From Sipunculus nudus (taxonomy: Eukaryota > Annelida > Sipuncula > Golfingiida > Sipunculidae): a stretch of DNA of 64,000 nt. A model generated the notes under the pieces. The model did not search any database. It worked only from the letters and a program-made list of their open reading frames with translations, and was not told the origin of the DNA. The stretch covers positions 5,298,601 to 5,362,600 of the forward strand of contig CM049319.1 of NCBI GenBank assembly GCA_026874595.1, given 5' to 3'. How positions within the stretch are numbered: the stretch's first letter is position 1; the number at the start of each line of letters is the position of its first letter. Shown one piece after another: positions 36,801 through 44,699 of the stretch. The position numbers were made by a program, and so were the translations under genes.

Positions 36801-39800
36801 TTAATCTGCTCAGTAATAATGTTGTTCAAAGGTAAGACAATTAATCTGCTCAGTAATAATGTTGTTCAAAGGTAAGATAATTAATCTGCTCAGTAATAAT
36901 GTTGTTCACAGGTAAGACAATTAATCTGCTCAGTAATAATGTTGTTCAAAGGTAAGACAATTTATCTGCTCAGTAATAATGTTGTTCAAAGGTAAGACAA
37001 TTAATCTGCTCAGTAATACCTGGTAATGTTGTTCAAAGGTAAGACAATTAATCTACTCAGTAATAATGTTGTTCAAAGGTAAGACAATTAATCTGCTCAG
37101 TAATACCCGGTAATGTTGTTCAAAGGTAAGACAGTTAATCTGCTCAGTAATAATGTTGTTTAAAGGTAAGACAATTAATCTGCTCAGTAATAATGTTGTT
37201 CAAAGGTAAGACAATTAATCTGCTCAGTAATAATGTTGTTCAAAGGTAAGACAATTAATCTGCTCAGTAATAATGTTGTTCAAAGGTAAGACAATCTTCT
37301 CAGTAATAATGTTGTTCAAAGGTAAGATAATTAATCTGCCAAGTAATAATGTTCATTAATGTGTATGCAGAAACAGCCAGAAAACACATTACTTCTACAA
37401 AAAGAGCAGACCAATAGGTGGCTTTAACTTCCAAATTTTTTAATCTTCCTTAGATATTGCAAGATGCCACAAGCTAATAATACTGTATTATTGTATTACT
37501 TCTGCTGGTTTGTCATTTTGATTTAAAAAAAAATAAGTCATTTTCTTAAGTGTACCAAACTACCATATTAAAATTAGATACAGAATATCAGAAGCTGCAC
37601 TAGCCAGACCTTTGACTGTGCTGTGTTTACAGCTACCAGGCCGGTTTACCTGTGTGGTCTTGTACGTGGAGCGGTGATGATCGTTACTGCTTCTACGCGG
37701 GACAGCAGAACGGTACAGTCCTCATGTACGATATCCGTAACACAGGGGAACATATCATGGAGCTCAACAAAGAGGGGTCAAGGTCACCTGTGGTGTCTTT
37801 GCAGTATGTGCCAAGCAACCCAGATTCTCTTTTCAGGTGATAACTACATAGGATCACTCATATTGAACTGTTAATCTGTTATAGAAGAAAATTGAAAAAG
37901 CTTATCCAACTAGCACAAATTTGACAAAAGCGTCACTGTGAGTAATTAATAGCCTCATTTTTTGTGGAAGGATGATAAATATCCTTGTCACTCTCTTGTG
38001 ATGTGCTGACACAAAGATTTTAAGTTTCATGATTTCATTGCAACTACTGAATATATAAAACAGTGTTGCTCTTTAAAAGTTTAAATGTACACATCACGGG
38101 TAAAATTTACAAAAAAAGTTCCTAAAGGCCAAAAAAATAAAAGGTATGGTTTTCAGGAACCTTCTGCATCAATTTTAACCCCCCCATATCAACTATTTTG
38201 ATTTTCATCTTTCAAGAAGATAAAATAATACATTTTGATAAGAATTTCATGGTTATGTTGTGCTTTTACCTGATTTAAAAAAAAATCTGTTATTTTCATG
38301 CTTTTCCCTTATTTTCACATTTTAATCAAAACACAAAAATAGGAAAATAAAATATCAATCACTCGCACGGAATTTTGAAAAAATGTGCCTGAGAACCAAA
38401 ACTTTTTTTTTTTGGCCTTAGTCTGATCTCATCCACATCCAACTGATGATTTAATATATCTGCAGGTTTTACTTTTCCGGTTATACATACAGACTGATTA
38501 TGGCCATGTTTATTTTGTTCTAGGTGTGGAGGTCTGATTGTTGGACAACTGGATCGGACGTCTTTCTATGAGAAAAAATCTGGAGAGGAGTTCAAAATCC
38601 ATGCTCTGCCACTTGAAGGTAAGGTCACTGTCAAGGTCATTTGCCTGGCTGAAGGTCAAGGTTGAGGTCAGGCATCAGTTGGCATACTAAATTCTTAAAA
38701 AAAACTTCAGATATTCTCAAAGTGGTAACATTAATTTAAAAGGGAATACTAAATAGTACAGACTGTTTCAGCATATAATACCAGTCATAATCATTACCGG
38801 TACTATAAACTGTTAGAAAGAGATAAACTACAAAAAGATAAGATAATGGTTATACTGATATAAGAGATTACACTGAACCTTCAGATGTTTAAACTACTTG
38901 TAAAATTTAACTAAAAGCAAATTTTCACCCATTTATTATCCAAATCACTTTCAAAAACAATTAGATTAATCGAAGATTTCTTATGCACCAGGTAAGTCCA
39001 TTTAATTACTTTCTTCACCATACATGAAGCCTCAGCAGTGTATTATGTTCTTCATTTTACAGAGAAGCTCACCATTAATAGTTTTCTTTGTTTGTACAGG
39101 GAGTCTCATCAGTTTATCATTAGAGCCGGCCACTAGATATTTTCTTGCCACTTTCCGACCAACAACCAAACACCCGTCAGTTAGACACCAGGTAAGGCCA
39201 GGTGTGATCTCACCTGAAATGTAACAAGATATCACATTTAACATGCACAACAGGAAAAATGCTTTCTTTTGTGTAATGCCCAGGTACTAAAAGAACATTA
39301 GAATATATAACCTATTCCTTATCAGAGAAATGCTCCAGCTTGGCATATAGAACCCCTTACTTGACTATATTCTCTGAGGTCAGATATATTGAATATTCTT
39401 TTTCAGATCAATTCCTTTAATGTTTGCTGGCTCACTAAAGTGCACTCTGAAGTGGCACCTAGAGCCCGCTCATATGGCTATATAATCTGAGCTTAATCAT
39501 ATTGTATATTCATTTTCAGATTCCCCCTAACCTAAAGCTAACCCTCTCAGTTGGAAATGTTCTAATTTGTCCAAAATCTATAATCATTGTAAACAGGAAA
39601 GGGTTAACTTAAACTAAAGCAAACCATGTTTGTAGTAAATGTTAAAAAATAAATTAAGATGGAACCAAAGCTGGAACAAGATTTATATATAAGACTGTCA
39701 GAATTTAAAATAAAGGAATGTTGATTAATCTTTGCAGCAAAGGGTTAATTCACAATGTAATTATTGATTTAAATGTACAATATATTTTCACAGATGTGTG

Positions 39801-40353
39801 AGTTAAGCTGCACCAACTTGAGTGGTGATCCAACTGTGATAGATAACTCGTGCACCTGTCATAACGTCCACACATTCCACGGGGGAAGTACACAGAAACT
39901 TCTGTCAAGGTCAAGATTGTTTTCCGGCCCGGGGACAGACAATAACCTGTTGGCCTGTACTGGAGATGAGGCTTCACAAAGTGTTAGTATTTATTATACA
40001 TGTAAAAGTTATAAGGATGGATCCCTAAATTACTATTTTGTCTTGCTTGTGTTGATTGTTAAATTTCCTTTGTGATTTTATAGGCTTAATGTGCAAGTAA
40101 TTTTTCCTTGTCATATAGTGGGAGTTTTTATAAAATAACCACCACACCCATGGTTACATGATTTTGAGTAAATATAATAATGATAGATTCCAGATATTGA
40201 AGAACGATAATAAATCATAAGAATAAACATAAGAGAATAAATCTTTATATTTATGTATATGCTTCATATGGTATTATAACCTCTTCTCATCAGATATGTG
40301 TATTAATTGTATCCCCAGACAAAGTCGGGGGATACTATGTTTTCATACCGGTC

Positions 40354-40387
<34 letters not shown>

Positions 40388-43300
40388 ATATGAATCTTGT
40401 TGGCGCGATAACCCAAAAAATATTTCACGGAACTTTACCAAACTTGGTATATGTATAGATATGGGTAAGAGGACGACGCCTATTTAAAATGAGGTCATGA
40501 CCTTTACTAGGAGAGTGTCCTTGACCTTGAATAGGTCCAATTTTGGGGAAAATCACACAAATTCTTTAATATCTCAAGAAATCTTGCATGGATTTATCCC
40601 AAAATCAAGTTGATGGAAGATCATGGATAGGGTTGTCATGTTCCAGAAACTGGTGGCGCCACCTATTATTCTTTACTTGTTTTCGTGCCGTTTAATACCC
40701 CCTAAATTGCCACCTTACAGCACTGTGAGCATTATAAGTCAAAAACTAATGGACAGATTTCTTTTATATTATGCATATACATAGGTATGGGTTATGGGAT
40801 GATGCTTATTTAAATTGGGGTCATGACCTTTACTATGATAGTGGCCTTGACCTTGAATATTGCCATATATGGTGAAAATCACACACCTCTTATGATATCT
40901 CCAGTGTTGATAGCCATATGGATTTCAAACATGACTTATGTATGGCCCACCACTAAAGTAAGAACCCTATAGGTTCTAGGGTCATGAGGTCAAAGGTCAA
41001 GGTCACTGGACTGGCATTTTAAAAGATACTGTGGATGCATTTTAAGCCAAACTTTCATCCCAGGTCTTCCATCTTGAATATATAGCTCACTTGCCAATAA
41101 TGGATGATCCATATAAATTTTGGGGTCACAAGGTCAAAGGTCAAGGCCACAGGAGCTATCTGTCGAAAAATTAGTTTCTGGATGATAATTCCTGCTTTTA
41201 TTGATGTAATGATTTCAAAATTGACTTATATATGTCCCATTGAAAAAGCAAGACCCAAATTGATTTTGGGGTCATGAGGTCAAAGGTCAAGGTCACAGGA
41301 AATCTCTTTAAAAAGATTGTGGATGCATTTTCAGCCAAACAATTCATCTCAGATCTTTCATCTTGCACATATAGTTCACCTGCCAAGAGTGGAAGACCCC
41401 TATCAATTTTGAGGTCACAAGGTCAAAGGTGAAGGTCACAGGAGCCATATGTCCAAAAATTAGTTTCTGGATGATAATTCCTGCTTTTATTGATGTATGG
41501 ATTTCAAACTTGACTTATATATGTCCCATAGGAAAAGCAAGACCCAAATTGATTTTGGGGTCATGAGGTCAAAGGTCAAGGTCACAGGACACATCTTTAA
41601 AAAGATGTGGATGCATTTTCAGCCAAACATTTCATCTCAGACCTTTCATCTTGCACATAATAGTCATCTGCCAATAGAGGATGACCCCTATCAATTTTGA
41701 GGTCACAAGGTCAAAGGTGAAGGTCACAGGAGCCATCTGTCCAAAAATTAGTTTCTGGATGATAATTCCTTCTTTTATTGATGTATGGATTTCAAACTAT
41801 ACATGTATTTGACCCATTGGAAATGCAAAACCGGAATTGAATTTCGGGTCATGAGGTCTAAGGTCAAGGTCACAGGACACATCTTTAAAAAGATTGTGGA
41901 TGCATTTTCAGCCATACAATTCATCTCAGATTTTTCATTTTGCACATATAGTTCACCTGCCAAGAGTGGAAGACCCCTATCAATTTTGAGGTCACAAGGT
42001 CAATGGTGAAGGTCACAGGAGCCATATATCCAAAAATTAGTTTCTGGATGATAATTCCTGCTTTTATTGATGTATGGATTTCAAACTTGACTTATATATG
42101 TCCCATTGGAAAAGCAAGACCCAAATTGATTTTGGGGTCATGAGGTCAAAGGTCAAGGTCACAGGACACATCTTTAAAAAGATGTGGATGCATTTTCAGC
42201 CAAACATTTCATCTCAGATCTTTCATTTTGCACATATAGTTCACCTGCCAAGAGAGGAAGAACCCTATCAATTTTGAGGTCACAAGGTCAAAGGTGAAGG
42301 TCACAGGAGCCATCTGTCCAAAAATTAGTTTCTGGATGATAATTCCTTCTTTTATTGATGTTTGGATTTCAAACTTGACTTGTATTTGACCCATTGGAAA
42401 AGCAAGACCGGAATTGAATTTGGGGTCATGAGGTCAAAGGTCAAGGTCACAGGAAACCTCTATAAAAAGATTGTGGATGCATTTTCAGCCAAACGATTCA
42501 TCTCAGATCTTTCATCTTGCACATATAGTTCACCTGCCAAGAGTAAAAGACCCCTATCAATTTTGAGGTCACAAGGTCAAAGGTGAAGGTCACAGGAGCC
42601 ATATGTCCAAAAATTAGTTTCTGGATGATAATTCCTGCTTTTATTGATGTATGGATTTCAAACTTGACTTATATATGTCCCATTGGAAAAGCAAGACCCA
42701 AATTGACTTTGGGGTCATGAGGTCAAAGGTCAAGGTCACATCTTTAAAAAGAGGTGGATGCATTTTCAGCCAAACATTTCATCTCAGACCTTTCATCTTG
42801 CACATATAAGTCATCTGCCAATAGAGGAAGACCCCTATCAATTTTGAGGTCACAAGGTCAAAGGTGAAGGTCACAGGAGCCATCTGTCCAAAAATTAGTT
42901 TCTGGATGATAATTCCTTCTTTTATTGATGTATGGATTTCAAACTATACATGTATTTGACCCATTGGAAATGCAAAATCGGAATTGAATTTCGGGTCATG
43001 TGGTCAAAGGTCAAGGTCACATCTTTAAAAAGAGGTGGATGCATTTTTAGCCAAACATTTCATCTCAGGTCTTTCATCTTGCACATATAGTTCACCTGCC
43101 AAGAGAGGAAGAACCCTATCAGTTTTGAGGTCACAAGGTCAAAGGTGAAGGTCACAGGAGCCATCTGTCCAAAAATTAGTTTCTGGATGATAATTCCATC
43201 TTTTACTGATGTATGGATTTCAAACTTGGCTTTGTTATTGACCCATTAGAAAAGCAAGACCCAAATTGATTTTAGGGTCATGAGGTCAAAAAGGTCAAGG

Positions 43301-44431
43301 TCACAGGAAACCTCTTTAAAAAGATTGTGGATGCATTTTCAGCCAAACAATTCATCTCAGATCTTTCCTCTTGCACATATAGTTCACCTGCCAAGAGTGG
43401 AAGACCCCTATCAATTTTGAGGTCACAAGGTCAAAGATGAAGGTCACAGGAGCCATATGTCCAAAAATTAGTTTCTGGATGATAATTCCTGCTTTTATTG
43501 ATGTATGGATTTCAAACTTGACTTGTATATGTCCCATTGGAAAAGTAAGACCAAAATTGATTTTGGGGTCATGAGGTCAAAGGTCAAGGTCACAGGACAC
43601 ATCTCAAAAAGAGGTGGGTGCATTTTCAGCCAAACATTTCATCTCATATCTTTCATCTTGCACAAATAGTTCTCCTGCCAAGAGGATGAACACTATCAAT
43701 TTTGAGGTCACAAGGTCAAAGGTGAAGGTCACAGGAGCCATCTGTCCAAAAATAAGTTTCTGGATGATAATTCCTGCTTTATTGATGTATAGATTTCAAT
43801 CTTGACTTGCATATGTCCCATTGGAAAAGCAAGACCCAAATTGATTTTGGGGTTATGAGATCAAAGGTCAAGGTCACAGGACACATCTTTAAAAAGATCA
43901 AGGTCACAGGACCAACATCTTCAACAAGATTGTGGATCTTTAGATGGAATAAACAATAGATATGCCAAGTGTCAGTATATGCTGCTAAAAATGGGGGTCT
44001 GTTCTTGTAGGAGGGGGGCCTACTATGGCTGGGGATACTCTGGTACCTGCGGTGCCAAGAAATGTCTAGTTGTATTTGTGTGCTCTGATTATTTCTCATG
44101 TACATTGATCAATAACAGTGTTTCATACTGATATTTCTAATCTCCATATTCACTGAAGTCATTACAATTATACTTATTGATTTTATGTTTGTACCAAATC
44201 TAAAACAATCAGTTCTGTTTTAAGACGCTATCACTATCAGTCATCATGGCTCTTTGGTCATAAATGTATGTATTCTTTCAGGTTCAAGTATGGGATGCCA
44301 GCAATGGACATCTGAAGCAAAAACTGCCGATGCCAGGGCCTGTGGTTGACCTTTGCCCTTTCACTCACAATGACACTAATTATCTTGCATGTTTGACAGA
44401 CAAAATGGTGCGTGTTCATAAATGGTTATAG
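18801..44431 (+). CDS. RFWD3: RFWD3, E3 ubiquitin ligase (gene span, 14 coding exons)
   Basis: RFWD3 is a nuclear E3 ubiquitin ligase acting at stalled replication forks and in interstrand crosslink repair; in humans it targets RPA and RAD51 and is Fanconi gene FANCW. Fourteen exons join with compatible phases into 665 residues, versus 774 in human; the shortfall is in the poorly conserved N-terminus. Residue order: acidic and Pro/Ser-rich N-terminus (1-175), RING (177-220), coiled coil (about 239-297), then a WD40-type C-terminal domain (about 330-665). All introns are GT-AG. Family landmarks are [38 protein letters not shown] and a C-terminal VRVHKWL. The first ATG shown is at 18801; an upstream exon may extend it. 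Repeats fill introns of up to 5.7 kb. Identification is strong; the true start is not settled. Confidence 0.95.
21194..21304 (+). CDS. RFWD3: RFWD3 exon 2
   Basis: 37 codons in phase 0 between TTTTTTCAG and CAGGTAACT. Rich in Asp and Ser ([10 protein letters not shown]), a typical disordered N-terminal segment. Confidence 0.85.
21635..21979 (+). CDS. RFWD3: RFWD3 exon 3
   Basis: 115 codons in phase 0. It begins [10 protein letters not shown], is rich in Pro, Gln, Ala and Thr, and ends with a basic [10 protein letters not shown] stretch followed by DEEEGE just before the RING. It is disordered, with no folded domain expected. Confidence 0.9.
22731..22816 (+). CDS. RFWD3: RFWD3 exon 4, RING first half
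   Basis: Encodes [17 protein letters not shown] and KCGHLFGQ, the first zinc-ligand pairs of the RING (residues 177-199). It ends in phase 2 at an AAGGTAATT donor, splitting the Ser204 codon. Confidence 0.95.
23192..23294 (+). CDS. RFWD3: RFWD3 exon 5, RING second half
   Basis: Encodes [16 protein letters not shown] and a basic follow-on ending in YAKALK. Only one Cys (C205) lies between the GH and the CPQC pair, so the RING shows seven obvious ligands rather than eight. The human protein has the same spacing, so this is a family feature and not damage. Confidence 0.95.
23823..25177. mobile_element. TIR element flanked by TA, in RFWD3 intron 5
   Basis: Inverted ends CTGTAGATTCAGA and TCTGAATCTACAG bound 1355 bp, with TA on each side (23821-23822 and 25178-25179). 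Subterminal CGTGGG and CCACGAAAACCACGAAA words are also roughly inverted. No transposase frame is seen. A TA duplication fits Tc1/mariner-like or related cut-and-paste elements. Confidence 0.75.
25344..25522 (+). CDS. RFWD3: RFWD3 exon 6, coiled coil
   Basis: 59 codons plus two bases. A long charged helix ([20 protein letters not shown], then more of the same) with heptad-like leucines matches the coiled coil that follows the RING in RFWD3. It ends in phase 2 at an AGGTAGAA donor. Confidence 0.93.
26256..26361 (+). CDS. RFWD3: RFWD3 exon 7
   Basis: 35 codons after completing the split Arg codon. A Ser/Gln-rich linker leads into [11 protein letters not shown], the entry to the WD40-type domain. 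Phase 0 at the donor. Confidence 0.9.
26548..27987. mobile_element. TIR element flanked by TA, in RFWD3 intron 7
   Basis: Ends CAGTGAAACTCCT and AGGAGTTATACTG are imperfect inverted repeats bounding 1440 bp, with TA on both sides (26546-26547 and 27988-27989). The right third has GAGTTGTCCGC words repeated three to four times. No coding frame. A (TA)n run lies inside at about 27256-27280. Confidence 0.65.
28282..29690 (+). mobile_element. TIR transposon, copy 2 of the 9-bp-TSD family
   Basis: This 1409-bp segment is the reverse complement of the element at 6454-7839 along most of its length, with the same terminal repeats (ACCGTAAAATCTCCACTT). The bases outside the two ends do not match each other, so the target duplication is lost or the flank has rearranged. 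No transposase frame is seen. It lies in RFWD3 intron 7. Confidence 0.85.
29834..30091 (+). pseudogene. hAT transposase C-terminal dimerisation domain remnant
   Basis: An 85-residue open stretch contains [20 protein letters not shown], then VERIFRFTG and a later [11 protein letters not shown]. These are the hallmark blocks of the hAT family C-terminal dimerisation domain. The catalytic DDE regions and the BED zinc finger are absent, and no inverted ends were found. It is a fossil fragment inside RFWD3 intron 7. Confidence 0.88.
30654..30755 (+). CDS. RFWD3: RFWD3 exon 8
   Basis: 34 codons, phase 0 at both ends. [20 protein letters not shown] and [10 protein letters not shown] match a conserved block of the RFWD3 C-terminal domain. 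Confidence 0.96.
31344..34652 (+). mobile_element. hairpin-ended tandem element, Helentron-like (family 2)
   Basis: Two units begin at 31344 and 32048 with a near-perfect hairpin (AGCTCAG paired with CTGAGCT, extended inward by TGACT/AGTCA). A CCGTCCGTCTGTCCGT tract follows each. A degenerate third unit starts near 32819. The element appears to end near 34652 with CGTGACCCATAGGTCCCTTG, a short GACC/GGTC hairpin close to the terminus. Two further copies of that 3' end lie at about 35797-35828 and 36090-36120. No protein is encoded. Grouping with Helentron-like elements is an inference from the 5' hairpin and 3' hairpin plan shared with 40309-44069. Confidence 0.55.
35830..36046 (-). pseudogene. 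non-LTR retrotransposon reverse transcriptase remnant
   Basis: Read on the minus strand it encodes [11 protein letters not shown], then [13 protein letters not shown] and [13 protein letters not shown], the thumb region of Jockey/CR1-type LINE reverse transcriptases. It is closed by a stop upstream and merges into unrelated repeat sequence downstream. Both sides carry near-identical copies of a segment ending TGACCCATAGGTCCCTTGTT, so it sits between two repeat copies. Confidence 0.8.
36505..36671 (+). CDS. RFWD3: RFWD3 exon 9, WD40 region
   Basis: 55 codons plus two bases: [17 protein letters not shown] through [18 protein letters not shown], one blade of the WD40-type domain. The donor at 36672 (AAGGTAAGA) is the first of 17 copies; see the minisatellite that follows. 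Confidence 0.95.
36641..37352 (+). repeat. 40-bp minisatellite carrying exon end and splice donor
   Basis: The last 31 bases of exon 9 and the first bases of the intron are tandemly repeated. The unit is 40 bp (47 bp in two variants that contain TACCTGG or TACCCGG). It reads GTAAGAYAATTAATCTGCTC, then AGTAATAATG and TTGTTCAAAG. Seventeen GGTAAG donors occur at steps of about 40, from 36671 to 37321. Each has the same AAAG|GTAAG context except one with ACAG and one preceded by TTAAAG. Confidence 0.97.
37633..37836 (+). CDS. RFWD3: RFWD3 exon 10, WD40 region
   Basis: Completes the split Ser codon and adds 67 codons: [20 protein letters not shown], then [11 protein letters not shown], a highly conserved RFWD3 block. 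Phase 2 at the CAGGTGATA donor. Confidence 0.97.
38524..38618 (+). CDS. RFWD3: RFWD3 exon 11
   Basis: [20 protein letters not shown] through HALPLE, with a phase 1 donor GAAGGTAAG. It matches the human GGVLAGTLEDASFWE block in position and pattern. Confidence 0.94.
39100..39191 (+). CDS. RFWD3: RFWD3 exon 12
   Basis: [20 protein letters not shown] followed by [11 protein letters not shown], phase 0 donor CAGGTAAGG. It matches the human block with HCLVTYRPD. Confidence 0.94.
39794..39982 (+). CDS. RFWD3: RFWD3 exon 13
   Basis: 63 codons in phase 0: MCELSC, then [20 protein letters not shown] and [12 protein letters not shown]. The donor AGT|GTTAGT is weaker than the others, but the join to exon 14 reproduces the family pattern CTGDEA-x-S-...-WDA. 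Confidence 0.93.
40309..44069 (+). mobile_element. Helentron-like element, copy 2, in RFWD3 last intron
   Basis: It starts with a hairpin made of GTATCCCC and GGGGATAC, followed by a (CCG)n run (about 40355-40388). It ends with the hairpin GGTACCTGCGGTGCC, then AAGAAATGTCTAG, with T on both sides of the element. It encodes no protein. The first 560 bp match the copy at 6421-8771. The middle is a large satellite-like tandem array (listed separately). The 3' hairpin about 10 bases before the end and T^T flanks fit Helentron-derived non-autonomous elements. Confidence 0.75.
41171..43900 (+). repeat. 288-bp tandem array rich in AGGTCA half-sites
   Basis: The phrase TAGTTTCTGGATGATAATTC recurs ten times with one variant (41171, 41459, 41749, 42039, 42327, 42614, 42896, 43177, 43467, 43754), giving about nine full units of 281-290 bp. 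Alternate units share subtype markers (CATATGTCC with TCCTGCTTT versus CATCTGTCC with TCCTTCTTT), so a two-unit higher-order repeat is likely. Each unit holds two clusters: AGGTCAAAGGTCAAGGTCAC and AGGTCACAAGGTCAAAGG. Confidence 0.95.
44282..44431 (+). CDS. RFWD3: RFWD3 exon 14 with stop codon
   Basis: 49 codons, then [30 protein letters not shown] and the terminal MVRVHKWL align with the human C-terminus, which ends in a similar KW pair. The stop sits one residue after the conserved Trp. Confidence 0.97.
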   Translation, partial: VQVWDASNGHLKQKLPMPGPVVDLCPFTHNDTNYLACLTDKMVRVHKWL

Positions 44432-44651
44432 TCGTGATTGAATTGGTGCTGTTTAAAGAGCTGCCTCTCTTTCCATTAAAAATTATTGTGCCTAAACTCT
44501 GTTCAATCACTAGGGCTTCAGTTATACATTCGTTCACAAAATGATGTGTATCTTGATACTTTCCTCATGATATTACACACGATCTGGTACTTATTTGATA
44601 TTTTATAATTTATATTCCAATCAAAAAATATCTCTTGTATATAGAAATGTA

Positions 44652-44695
44652 AATAAACTTACTGTTGTAAAATGTATTTCAAACCCATAAATAAA
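44652..44695 (+). terminator. RFWD3: candidate RFWD3 polyadenylation signals
   Basis: Two AATAAA hexamers (44652-44657 and 44690-44695) lie 220-260 bases after the stop codon. Other AATAAA words further downstream could serve instead. Confidence 0.5.
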
Positions 44696-44699
44696 ATCA

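Noticed and set aside
36641-37352. CRISPR-like regularly spaced repeat
   Set aside because: Units are contiguous 40-bp copies with no unique spacers, in a eukaryotic intron; it is a minisatellite.
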